From positions 62,001 to 126,000 of the forward strand of contig JAGEMR010000024.1 in the NCBI GenBank assembly GCA_021030915.1: DNA of 64,000 nt, written 5' to 3'. Of this stretch, positions 11,111-21,576 are shown piece by piece. How positions within the stretch are numbered: the stretch's first letter is position 1; each line of letters starts with the position of its first letter. The notes under the pieces were generated by a model. That model had not been told where the DNA came from. It did no database searches and worked only from the letters and a program-made list of their open reading frames with translations. This stretch comes from Astrothelium macrocarpum. Taxonomy: Eukaryota; Ascomycota; Dothideomycetes; Trypetheliales; Trypetheliaceae. Made by a program: the position numbers and the translations under genes.

Positions 11111-12455
11111 TCAAACTAAACCACTGATAGCGGCAATATACTGCCCCCCATTTTTCTTCTTCCCTTTCCCCTTCTTGCGTTTCTTCCTGTGCCTCTTCGT
11201 CTTCTCCTCCTTCTCACTATCCTCATCCACCTCCCCATCTCCGTCTCCATCTTCCTCCTCATCGCTCACATCCAGCGCTCTCTTCTCGGCCCCATTCTTA
11301 CCATCTTCGACAACCTCCTCGGCCTCATGCCACACCTTGACAACCTCGCCCCCTCCACTTATCATCCTCCCACAAACATCAAACCCCAAACTCACCACCC
11401 CCTCATGATCATGATGCTGCACCTCATCCACCACCTTATTCACCCCCAACCGCGCAAACTTCACCCTCCCATCCCCCAGCCCAATCGCCACCACCTTCCC
11501 CCCGGTCCCCACCCCGTCCGGCACCAAAGCCATCACGTCCAAGCTCTCCCCCCCACCAGGATTGCGATCCACAATGATCCGCTCGTCCTGATCATCCCAC
11601 ACCCCACGCTCCCACAACGTCACCACCCCGGACCCATCCCCAACGAGCACCTTCTCCCCTTTACTCGAGCCCCACGCTGGTAGCCCCGACACATACACCG
11701 AGCTCAGCAGCTCGTCCTCCTGGTCCTCGCTGCGCACGAGCACGCCGCGCCGCACATCCGTCACCGCGAGCGTCGTGCCGCCCGTGCTGACGAACTGCTT
11801 GCTGAAGCCCGTCGTGCTGGTCTCGTGGGGCGGAAGTGGCGTGATCGAGGAGATATAGTCGTCGTGCGGGTGGTGAGTTTGTTGTGGGCGCGTGGTGGTG
11901 AAGTGGTTGGTGCGGAGGTCGTAGAGGTGCAGCGCGGAGGAGTCGGTTGCGAGGAGGAGGGTTTGGGGGGAGAGCGCGTAGAGGAGGGAGGGGGAGTCGG
12001 TTTCGGGTTGTAGGCTGTGTGGGAGAGGTAAGTTGAGTGAAATTAGGTCTGAATAGAAGGTACGTTGTGTTGTATGGATGGATGGATGGATGCTATGCGT
12101 ACCTGTCCGCCGGGGGAATAGCTATCTTGCTCTCCACTTGGCCTGTCGCTGTTGCCGCGGCTTTGACGATGCCATCTGTGCCCCCGGAATACAAGACGTC
12201 TCCGCCAGCTCCGAAGACGACTGAGCGGCAGCTGCCTTTATGGCGGCGGGTCCGCCATGCGGTTTCTACCTGTCCGAATCCATTTTTGGCCGGTGACCCC
12301 TGTTCGTCGTCGCTGTTTTCGTCGCGGATTGCAGGGAGTCGGAGGGTCTGGACGTGTCCGGAAGAAAGACCAACGGCTACAAGCGGCTCAGAAGGATGGA
12401 TTGCCTGGCTGAATAGGTCGGAGGGGAGAGGGAAGGAACAGACGGTATCGAACAT
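11111..12455 (-). CDS. jip5: WD-repeat protein JIP5 (ribosome biogenesis)
   Basis: Model: complement(join(11111..12014,12103..12455)), 418 aa, matching the usual length of fungal JIP5. It begins MFDTVCSFPLPSDLFSQAIHP and continues with the conserved VGLSSGHVQTLRLP and WRTRRHKGSC. WD-like blades follow: VLYSGGTDGIVK, LLLATDSSALHLYDLR, VSTGGTTLAVTD, KVLVGDGSGVVTLWERGVWDD, MISGGGEVVKVWHE. The tail is an acidic run followed by a Lys/Arg-rich run (KRHRKKRKKGKGKKK), a nucleolar-type signal. JIP5 is a nucleolar WD protein needed for 60S ribosome maturation. The 88-nt intron has a tetranucleotide repeat. The second exon is strikingly C-rich at third positions, unlike its neighbours, so the antisense strand also has long meaningless open frames here. 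Confidence 0.93.
12075..12092. repeat. GGAT tetranucleotide microsatellite
   Basis: Four tandem copies of TGGA/GGAT on the plus strand, inside the single intron of jip5. Short and simple, likely length-variable between strains. Confidence 0.85.
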
Positions 12456-12885
12456 TGAAAGATGCGGGACTGGGAAAGCTTGAAGAAGGTCCGGATGTTG
12501 GACTTTGCTAGAACGTCATTGGTTGATGGGAAGCAGTAGTGGAAGCAAGTGGTTGCCTTACCTTTGGGTCGTAGACACTTTCACAAGCTTTCATATGCTT
12601 GAACAAATATCCATGGATTAGAGCTGCAATGAGAAAGCTCAACGGAGTCATGTTACATTCACAATAATTTGTGCAGGCAACTCTAACTCTCCTTGCTTGA
12701 TACTCCAACGCCACGCGCCAAAACGACCAACCCTTCATTTGAGATCTTCGTCTTCCTGATTTCATTTAGTTTCTTCTGCAATAAGTTTCACTTGCTATTC
12801 ACCTAACAAGTGAACATTTTGAAAGGTGTCACACGTTGAGTGACTTATGACACATCTTGATCCTCATTCAAGTTCGAGGGAGGAA
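12456..12885. other. intergenic, divergent promoter region
   Basis: Lies between the divergent jip5 and GH36 genes. An antisense 85-codon open frame (12508-12765) has no recognisable features. No gene seen. Confidence 0.45.
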
Positions 12886-15686
12886 ATGTATGCTAAATTT
12901 ATCTGTACGCCTCCTTTAAGCCAGGCCACAGTTATACCATATGATGTCTCCACAGTAAGCGTCAAAGTATGCTCGATAGAAATGTAGCAGCTATTGATGA
13001 AGGATAGATTTCCTTCACCGTTCTTGTTGAAACGGGAGCTTCGACGGAAAGTAAAGGATGGGAAGTTAATCTTTGGTATGGCGAGCCCGGCACAGGTCGA
13101 GAATGGACTGCTCTACCATTTCAAGAGATCTCGGATGGTTCAGATATTGTGGGTCATCAACAATTCCGGTGGCGTCCCTCTCAGCGCAAGGCATTTTTGA
13201 CGGAATTTTAGCTTGAAGTGAACGACGTCAACCAAAATCATCGAGCGCGTCGTTATTTCACAGCAGAACTGGAGCGTGGAGATACCCTCTACGAACCTAC
13301 GTCATTTACTATCAGATTCCGCACTGCTTCTAACAGTTCATGGAAATGGGTAAACGACCAATGTTCCACATCCGACGGCCAATTATTGTGGCAGACGTCA
13401 GATCCACCCGGGAAGGACCTATCGTACTACATCGATGGCCTGAATGCTGATCTTCATGTCAAGAGTGAATCGAGCGAAACGCCTGATACCCTGTTGTGGT
13501 CTATCGCGACGGCCGCTCCCAGCGCGAAAGGTGAAGCTCCTGGCTCTGTTGTCCATAAACTGGGACGCCCCTCGAAGTTCACACGTTGGTTTTCTCTCGT
13601 GCGCCAATGGACGCCCTGGATAGCACCCCGTCATGGCAAAGACAAATGGTATACCGATCAGGATGCCGTTCTGTGTTCTTTTCTACGGCACGACGGCTTG
13701 TGTGTTGTATTTTTGGCCATAAGCGGAATCAGGGATGTCACAACTACATTCAATCATGACGGAGACGGTAACATCATGATACAGAGTAGCAATGACCGAG
13801 AACAGCTCGGCCCGGTTGTTGCTCTTGTAGCTGTTGCAAGCTCATTCGACGTTGCTAACGCATCGGTGATGTACAAGGCACGCCGGATGGTCATGAACCA
13901 CCAACTTGAAGAGGGAATTCAAGCACCACAGCCTCAGTCCAAATCTGATGCACCTACGCCTCAGTGGATTGAGGAGTGGTATGACGGTCTGACTTATTGT
14001 ACGTGGAATGGTCTCGGAATAAAACTTAGCGAAGAATCTATCCTCGAGGCAATCAGCTCATTACGCGAGAATGGGATCCAGATCACTAACCTGATCATTG
14101 ACGACAATTGGCAATCCCTGGATCATCCGGAAGGCCAGCAGTACGATAGGAATTGGCTTGAATTTGAAGCTAATAAAGAAGGCTTTCCGAACGGTCTACG
14201 AGGACTCACAGACAAGATCCGCAATGACTGGAAGAACAAAAAGCTCATGCATATTGCAGTCTGGCATTCAATTGTGGGTTACTGGGGCGGTATATCCCCA
14301 GACGGAATCATTGCCAAGAACTACAAAACCATTACTGTGCCCAAGAAGCCGGGCGAGCATCCCGGAGAGATGCTTGTTATCGACGAGGAAGATGTGTATC
14401 GTTTCTATAACGATTTTTACTCGTTCCTTGCCAATTCCCGGATTGACAGCGTCAAGACCGACGCTCAGTTCCTTCTTGACGAAATCGCTTCTGCGCCGGC
14501 TCGTCGCTCTCTCCTAAACAACTATCTTGATTCTTGGATGATCTCGCAGCTACGATATTTCGCAGGAAGAGCTATATCTTGCATGTCGCTCTCGCCTCCT
14601 ATCCTCTTTCATTCTCAACTTCCCACTAATCGACCTCAAGTGCTTCTACGTAATTCTGATGACTTCTTTCCCGATGTGCCTGAAAGCCACCCGTGGCATA
14701 TCTTTTGCAATGCACATAATGCGCTTTTCACACAGCACCTCAACGTCATCCCAGACTGGGACATGTTTCAAACGGGTCATTCTTGGGGTGCTTTCCACGC
14801 CGCTGCGCGATGCGTAAGCGGTGGTCCAATCTATATCACCGATGTGCCTGGACAGCACGACACCGGACTCATCCAGCAGATGACTGTCCAAACGACGACA
14901 GAGACGACCAGAATCTTACGACCAAGTATCGTGGGCAAGACGACGCAGGTATTCACCGGTTATGATGGAAACGCTCTTCTCAAAGTCGGCACTTGTGTTG
15001 GAAGCGCGCATGCGAGCACGGGGATTTTGGGCATTTTCAATATTAGTCAACAGCCGTTATCCGAAATCGTACATCTAGAAGAGTTTCCAGGAGTTGATAG
15101 GGGTTCAGAGCATAGCTATGTTGTCAGAGCCCACAAGAGTGGAAAGGTCAGTCAGCCAATGAGTGCCGATAGAAATAAGCGAGCGAAAGCGATTGTTTCT
15201 ATGGATCTTCCTGTTAGAGGATGGGAAATCTTGTCCGCCTATCCATTTCATCGCTTTACCCTTGGCCATGGTGACGGGTCAAAATCTGTTGGTGTCGTTG
15301 TGCTGGGGCTGCTTGGGAAAATGACTGGTGCGGTTGCGGTTGTTAGCACCCAAACGGAACTTCTCGACTCCGGCAGAATCAAAGTCTCTACGAGGCTCAA
15401 AGGCTTAGGCAAATTCGGTAAGGATTTCTTTCTTGAATGTTGCAGATTAGTAAGTTTGCTAATGTTCCTTCATACAGGTATCTATGTCTCGGATTTGCCT
15501 CAGTGGAAAGTTCCAGATGAGTTCATGGTCATGATATTTGGAAAACCAATACCTTCTCACACTGTTGAGGCAAGCAAGGCGGCAGAGAATGTTTTAGAGA
15601 TTGACGTGGAAAAGGCGTGGAAGGAGACCGGTCAGCAACCGCAATGGAACAATGAAGTCCAGGTGCAAGTCTTCATTGGACCTTGA
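12886..15686 (+). CDS. GH36 raffinose synthase/Sip1-like alpha-galactosidase
   Basis: Model: join(12886..12954,13008..13148,13212..15417,15478..15686), 874 aa. The long third exon contains the GH36 TIM barrel of the raffinose synthase/seed-imbibition (Sip1) type: WYDGLTYCTWNGLG, LIIDDNWQS, SVKTDAQF with the predicted nucleophile Asp487, CMS, RNSDDFFPD with acid/base Asp553 or 554, and WDMFQTGH. The last 60-nt intron leaves the frame open if retained. The second intron (63 nt, donor GTGGGT) is inferred because it removes an in-frame TAG at 13209-13211; it is the weakest point, and if it is not spliced the N-terminal part is separated by a stop. No signal peptide is seen, so a cytosolic enzyme acting on alpha-galactosides such as raffinose-family sugars or galactinol is likely; exact substrate is unknown. 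Confidence 0.87.
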
Positions 15687-16447
15687 TGATGTCAGTGGAG
15701 AAACTTCGTAAAACCTTTTTTTTGGTAAAGCAGCGAGCAATCAGTCCAGACTAATAGACTAGTGTCACATCATGCTTGCTGCCGAGAAGCACGTTATTTT
15801 AGACGCAAAATAGGGATTCTTGTTTGGCTCAAGAGGTTCACTCTCTAATAGGAGTAGTGTTATTCGACGAATCTTAATGTGAGGAAGGAGTGTATGATCT
15901 CAATCTCAGCTTGCTTGGGAACATGTTGGAATTTGAAGCTCGGACCATCTACCAAAACCATCCGGTTCCGACTTCAATGTAGGTTGTTAGACACGAGAAC
16001 AAAGCCTGGAAGGACCACAACCAAATTTTACTATTTTTATCTCATGCCAGTCTAGTCCGGCGAAATGTCGAACGTCAAGAACAAAGCGAACCACAGAATG
16101 CTTGCCGCTTGGAAGTTTGCCAATGACTATTTACAAAAGCGGTTGCAAAAGCTATGGGCAATGTCGAAACGACACAAACGAATCCAATACAGGTTGGTAG
16201 CCACATCAAAGCAAGTTTTCTCTCCCTTGATTCACTTATTCCTTTGATCTTTGCTTTCTCGCGTCTTTGACTCATCTCCATACCCCTGGAAATTGCGATT
16301 TAAAAGACGCCATGCTTTTGTAAGATTGGAGACCAGACCAGACATCACCAGAAGCAGTTCGGGATTTATATTGCATGCCTACAACTCTTACATCTGTATC
16401 CCATCCCTATTTCTCCTCATTCTATATCACGTTGCAGTACCATTATC
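15687..16447. other. intergenic with promoter of next gene
   Basis: No gene recognised. A TATA-like TTTATA lies near 16365, about 80 bases before the next ATG, followed by a pyrimidine-rich leader. A 60-codon open frame at 16065-16247 is not called. Confidence 0.45.
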
Positions 16448-17842
16448 ATGTCTGCAGAAAGCAACCACCAACGAACAGGTTGGTTCGGCAGCATTTGGCC
16501 TTTTCAATTGTCCACTAGGAGCTATTATGACGATGAAATCGTGATCGCACCAACTTCAGCTTCTGTGCTACTTCCTCAGCAACAGCATTCCATAATACTA
16601 TTGCCAAAAATACGCACACGTGCAGTGTGCCTACAACGTCTCGGTGCAGATCTGAAGGGTACTGGCGAGCTAGTTCCTCACGCCCAAGCAGCTTCCTTGA
16701 ACCTGATCTGGGATCTTAATCAGGTACGGTACCCTCTGACTGAACTTGTCAAGACACCTCGACCCGAAGACATCATTGCGTTGCGTGCTGGCATCCGTCA
16801 GGGCATTTTCAAGGACGCTCTCGTTCGCAAGCCATATGGACACTTTAGTCCTGTTGATGCCGCAATCCTGTTGACTGACCGCTTCAGCGGCGAGCATTTT
16901 TCCTACCACACCGACTACATTGAGGAAGAACCCTTTGGATCGCCTAGCATTGAAAGGAGAAATCGCCAGTTGCTCCTTGTGTTCACGAAAGGAGAGGATT
17001 TGCCGACGTACCATTTCTGGAAATCACCAGGAGATCCAGATCCATCGGAGAAATTTCACTTGGATGACGACCAATTGACCGGCATGAAGGGACTTGTGCG
17101 TCAAGCTCTCAATCGCCTTCGGAAGCTCTATCGATATTTCGATACTGATGCAACAAATGAAGAGAAGGCTTTATCTGCAGAGGACACGTTTGCAGACGTT
17201 GCAGAACAACTGGAGCACATGAGATTTCCAAGGGCTTGGAGTCTATTGGAGCAGCGAGACAAAGGAGGAAATCTAGCGGACATGAGGAGATCTGGGAATT
17301 CGATCAGCCAGCAGTCAGGCTACCCACTCTTTGAGGTCTCTGATGAAGAAGATGGTGAACAAAGAGATAGAAACGCCGATACGAATTCTTCGCTCTGTGA
17401 AAGTAGTGGTACCCACCAACAGCATCTAAAAGACGACAATATGCACGTGCATCCCGGTGAGAAAGAAAACGACGACGGGAAAATAGAGAGTGAAGGTGAA
17501 GAAATAATAGTGGACAGCAGTCACGTGAGGTCCTCTCCTGAGAAGAACGTCACCAAGACTCCATCATCTCGAAGCACAGGGAAGACAGGCCGACCAAGAA
17601 AATCCAAATCCATCGACCGGACATATAATGGAGTAAACGACCTGCCCTTGTCCCCCGGAGAAGTTTCCCCGGTATTACGTCGATCACGGAAGAGGAAATC
17701 CCCAGAACATCCGGACGCTTCATATCAACTGCAAAGGAAGCGACAGTCCAAGCCATCGGAGCGGGCCAAAGCAGGTCCGGAGGCTCATTTTAAGAGGGGG
17801 GTGACGAGGTCAGGCAGGAGATTTTTACCGGTGAAGACATGA
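16448..17842 (+). CDS. uncharacterised protein with basic disordered tail
   Basis: Single-exon ORF, 464 aa, ATG 16448. I do not recognise a family. Residues about 1-230 look folded: mixed hydrophobic content, a stretch rich in aromatic residues around FSGEHFSYHTDYIEEEPFG, and helical segments up to RLRKLYRYFDTD. From about residue 270 the protein becomes low-complexity, first acidic (EVSDEEDGEQRD, ESEGEEIIVD), then basic (KTGRPRKSKS, RRSRKRKS, LQRKRQSK). KTGRPRK resembles an AT-hook core (GRP flanked by basic residues), so chromatin binding is a possibility, with several nuclear localisation signals. It sits next to the terpene locus, but nothing ties it to that pathway. Confidence 0.7.
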   Translation: MSAESNHQRTGWFGSIWPFQLSTRSYYDDEIVIAPTSASVLLPQQQHSIILLPKIRTRAVCLQRLGADLKGTGELVPHAQAASLNLIWDLNQVRYPLTELVKTPRPEDIIALRAGIRQGIFKDALVRKPYGHFSPVDAAILLTDRFSGEHFSYHTDYIEEEPFGSPSIERRNRQLLLVFTKGEDLPTYHFWKSPGDPDPSEKFHLDDDQLTGMKGLVRQALNRLRKLYRYFDTDATNEEKALSAEDTFADVAEQLEHMRFPRAWSLLEQRDKGGNLADMRRSGNSISQQSGYPLFEVSDEEDGEQRDRNADTNSSLCESSGTHQQHLKDDNMHVHPGEKENDDGKIESEGEEIIVDSSHVRSSPEKNVTKTPSSRSTGKTGRPRKSKSIDRTYNGVNDLPLSPGEVSPVLRRSRKRKSPEHPDASYQLQRKRQSKPSERAKAGPEAHFKRGVTRSGRRFLPVKT

Positions 17843-18097
17843 GGTCTTTGTACCGGGGGAGATGATCCTGGAAGAAGTCAGACTGTGCGATGTTTCCAAG
17901 CAAATGTAGAGTCATTGTTCTATCGGATTCCACTATCTGGGTTTTACGACGCATCTTGAGATTGCTCGGCAAGACCGAAATATGTAGACTAATTCATAAT
18001 AATATTTCTATAGATTCTCACACAGCTCGTCCAGAATATTTTTATGCGACCTTTTTAGTCCCACGGCCAGCTCGATTTAAGGCCAAGTAATGCATAA

Positions 18098-19602
18098 TCA
18101 CAGCTTAACCTCGACATTACTACGCATGGATTGGAAATCAAGCTGATACCTGTCAGATTCGAGACTGAGTAGTCGTCAGTATTGTTTTGCTTCGCGATAT
18201 TAATGTAGAGACTGTGCAAACCTCCAATTTAAATTCGCTGTACACGAGAGCCTGCAACCCTCGATGAATTTCTCTAATACCTGGCGGACCCTTTCTTCTG
18301 CAGAATACGTATCGAGTAGCTGCTGGGCGTATCGCTCGAATGCCGAGATGGACGCTTCCAGGATACGGTAAGCGTGGTCGACAGCTGCCTCTATGTCTCT
18401 GTATCGAACGTATAACAACGGAACAAACGAGTCAACCCGGTCGTTAGCCTTGGATTTGACTGAATCAGCACTGACGATGTATTCGGTAAAATAGTGTCAC
18501 CTCACTATTTCTTTCTTGAGAGACAACATATCGTTCGTCCTGTATGGTATCAACTATCACTCTCTACGGCCTCTGTTGTATTGAGAATCTCATTCGCATC
18601 AACTTACATCGAAGTGATTAGATTAGTCTCGTTCCACAGGGATCTCATAAGATCACTTTGCATAACCTCAGAGGGAAGCGATAAGTCTAAAGCGTACCTA
18701 ATGCACATTCAGATTTGCCTGATTTCCTGTGAAAGGTAGGAGTATACTCAGTGAATGCTAAGCAGAAACTCACAGCGCTAGACCCCATGCGGTACTCTTG
18801 GTATTGTTCTACGGTTGGCAGTATTCCAGATAATTGATATTCTTGCTCGACACCTGTCATAGCGATATATGTATCCGCTTCGTACTTGATTGACGCAAGT
18901 TGACCTGATTGGAACATTAATGCTTTCATTAGTGTATTATCTGAAGGCTGCTAACTGGGCGTGTAATTTCGAGCTAAAGCGTTCCCAATAGCTGCAAAAA
19001 GTGTACCTGTATTGCTTGAGGAGGCAGACTTGGCTGCAGCATTATCATCCAATAAGGACGCATGCACATATTCCAGGGTTTCTAGGCGAAGCTGTTCAGT
19101 TGCACCAAGGTCTAAAGCCAAGTCGGAGTATTCTAAAGAATCCGTATCTGATTTATAAGTACTGCAATAGAAAGCCGGGACGAGAAGGACTGCACCTACC
19201 ATCGTCCCATGCAAACAACTGTTATTAGAAAGCTTAGTGGTATCTAGCTAGTGCAACAGTTACGCATACATACCCATATAATAAATAAAGTGCAAATCTT
19301 TAGCCTCTCATAAGACGTGTATGGCCACCATGATGCACCGAGCAAAGCCGTCTTGGACGCTTTCAAACCCTCCGATAGTTTGCCACTGGGAAACACACTG
19401 CAAAGACTTAGCTTGGCATGAGTCTCGATTCAGGCAATCTACATCACCTTTCAATAACCTTCTCAGTGTAGGACTGTAATTCCAGTAGTTCCGGGTGTAC
19501 TGCTTGTGGCCATCCATCAAATAGCTTTTGCAGTGGGGGCAAAATCATTGAGCGCCCTCGTAGTGAATTGATAATTTCTTGACGCGAGATAGAAGAATCC
19601 AT
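18098..19602 (-). CDS. class I terpene synthase (sesquiterpene cyclase type)
   Basis: Model: complement(join(18098..18164,18222..18448,18506..18539,18608..18697,18748..18904,18956..19147,19200..19218,19274..19397,19448..19602)), 354 aa, all introns GT-AG and about 49-68 nt. Every junction keeps frame and rebuilds motifs: LRGRSMILPPLQKLFDGWPQ at the start, ASWWPYTSYERL, the metal site DDDTD (98-102; DDxxD) made only when a 19-nt exon is joined correctly, GVEQEYQLSG, EYRMGSSAV, the NSE triad NDMLSLKKE (248-256), and NLNWSLESDRY with Arg338-Tyr339. This is the fungal terpene cyclase layout that binds Mg-diphosphate and ionises farnesyl (less likely geranyl) diphosphate in the cytosol. The product cannot be predicted. 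A P450 gene lies 2 kb away, divergently oriented. Frame alone shows scattered fragments with apparent stops, so it is easily mistaken for a pseudogene. Confidence 0.88.
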
Positions 19603-21576
19603 GATACTACTTGGGAGAGACAAAGGGAAAGGCTCTCGCAGTAATAGTATGTCTGTGGCATGTTAAGATTCAGCAACATCTTTATATTGCATAGACTCGC
19701 GGCATAGTCTACACCATTACATCAATTACATCATCTTACGGTATGCGTCTCTGTACGTCCTATTGTTTGCCTTGGACTTATCTCAGGCTGCGCAGTCCAA
19801 TGCAGATTCCGCATGCGTCCTCTCGCTGTTCCGACCAAGTGCCACCGATTCACGATACTTCCAGGCCTCAGTAAGACCTGCCGTAAATCAGTGCCACCTT
19901 TATCTGGTAAGGTTCCGCTCCGGAAAGCCGCAAGATTTTGCAAGTGGCTTCGGCCTTAGGTTATTGGTGGCTATTTAGGCTCGAGTGTTAGAAAATCTAA
20001 TGATGGCTGGTCAGATACTGAGTGTAGCTATGGCAAAGGCGTGCTTACCTCGGACTTTTCTGAACGGATTTCTCCTATAACCCGAGGCAATCAGCGATAC
20101 GCCATGCGTTATGCTAACCACATTGAGTTGTTAAAGATATAGACGTACCAATTAGTATAGATCCCTAGATCAGTAATATTAGCTACCTGAACTTCATTTG
20201 CGAAGTCGAGGAAGGAGATTGCACCCGCTGCGATCTTCATGTAAGGCTATCTCCACACGCATTAAATCACGCCGTGTCCTTGGAATGCAGCTAACGGATC
20301 CTGTTCCGCTGTTCTAGATCCATGCTGTCCCGCTTGTAAGAACATGCTAGTGTATTACTCTCGATCACCGTATAGAGGCTGGGGCATTGTTTCTCAAGTC
20401 TTCTCGCATTCTGCTAAGACGGCACTTGGCGTTGTAAATAGGGCCAATGAAGCAGTAATCGCATGACGGGAAAGCATAAGCGATGCAAACAGAATCGAGC
20501 GATCACCAATAGTAATCAGGTCTTTCTAACAGCGGTCCGCACATCCCAGTAGTAATCAAAAGAGCGAAAGGCTTCAACACCAACGGAACAATGACATCAG
20601 CTCCCGCATCTTTAGACAGCATCGTCGAAAGATCTACATTAGCGCGAAAAGAAGGGCTGAAGATTTTGACAAAGTGAAAGCCATGCAGAGGACAAGAACC
20701 GTTGCAGCAAAGCGGAAAAGATTGGATTTGCCAGGCTTGGCAAGCTGATGATCATTCTTGCATCAGTAGTCAAGCTTCAGCCGTACTCGGACGATAATAC
20801 CACTCTAGGTGGATCAGTAGAGCGATGCTGCTGGCTGGCCGAATGTGGGGTCCACTATCCAAATTGTGAGCTTCGGGAGCACCTGCTAATCGTGTTTCTT
20901 GGAAGAATATTCAGACAAGTAAGAAACGGCATAATCTCCTGTAGCGATTACTCCGTTCACTTGTCGGCAGGTCACCCAAGGCTGGAAGGCATAAGATCAA
21001 AACGTGTGAGGGCCAAAAAATTGGAAATACCTTCGGCTTGTTTGTGGTATCCAGGGACCAGACGTCAGCGCTTCAGTGGGGGCCACGTTTAGCTCATACG
21101 ACTATTGGCTTGCTAAAACGCCACAGCTAATAGGGGGTTCATGCAAGCCTCAAAGTTTCAAATCTTTCCGTCAGCTTGTTCTTACCATTTTCACCGAAAA
21201 TTCTGGTAGACAACCACCAATTTTTGAGTTTGCCTAGTCGCAGTTGACTGTGCACAGGCCCCATAAGCATGTTCTCCAAGCCTATGAGATCATCAAGTCC
21301 GGATGCGGCATTTGTCAAGCTGCCTATTGGCGGACAGAGGCTACAACCGGAGAGATTAACTGATAAAGCTATGAATGAGGAGCATCCTTATGTATTAACT
21401 ACATGCGCCATTGTCCATTCGATCGATTGCCAGCAGGAACTTGTAGTCTGTACAACAACAGCACCGTGTCTCCAAAGATCATGAACGCATTAAGTTCACA
21501 ATTGAGCTTCTAGTCCACTCTTCTCTTACGACTCTGTCAGAGTCTAGTTGAAGGCCAGCCGCATTAAATTTACAGA
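19603..21576. other. intergenic between terpene synthase and P450
   Basis: A 2-kb divergent spacer that must hold the promoters of both terpene-locus genes. It has only short open frames (the longest, 20748-21092, 114 codons) with no protein-like pattern. I found no third biosynthetic gene, though a strongly intron-split one could be missed. Confidence 0.4.

Noticed and set aside
11189..11683. 164-codon plus-strand open frame, rich in His/Pro/Leu
   Set aside because: Antisense shadow of the C-rich second exon of jip5; composition is that of the reversed codons.
16065..16247. 60-codon basic frame upstream of the uncharacterised gene at 16448
   Set aside because: Too short, in presumed promoter, no support.
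18480..18540. In-frame TGA after KKEIVR in the terpene synthase, read first as a nonsense lesion
   Set aside because: A normal 57-nt intron (18449-18505, GTGAGG donor, CCAAG acceptor) removes it and gives KKEIANDRVDSF.
20748..21092. Possible third gene between terpene synthase and P450
   Set aside because: 114 codons without domain or codon bias; neighbouring frames do not extend it by splicing.
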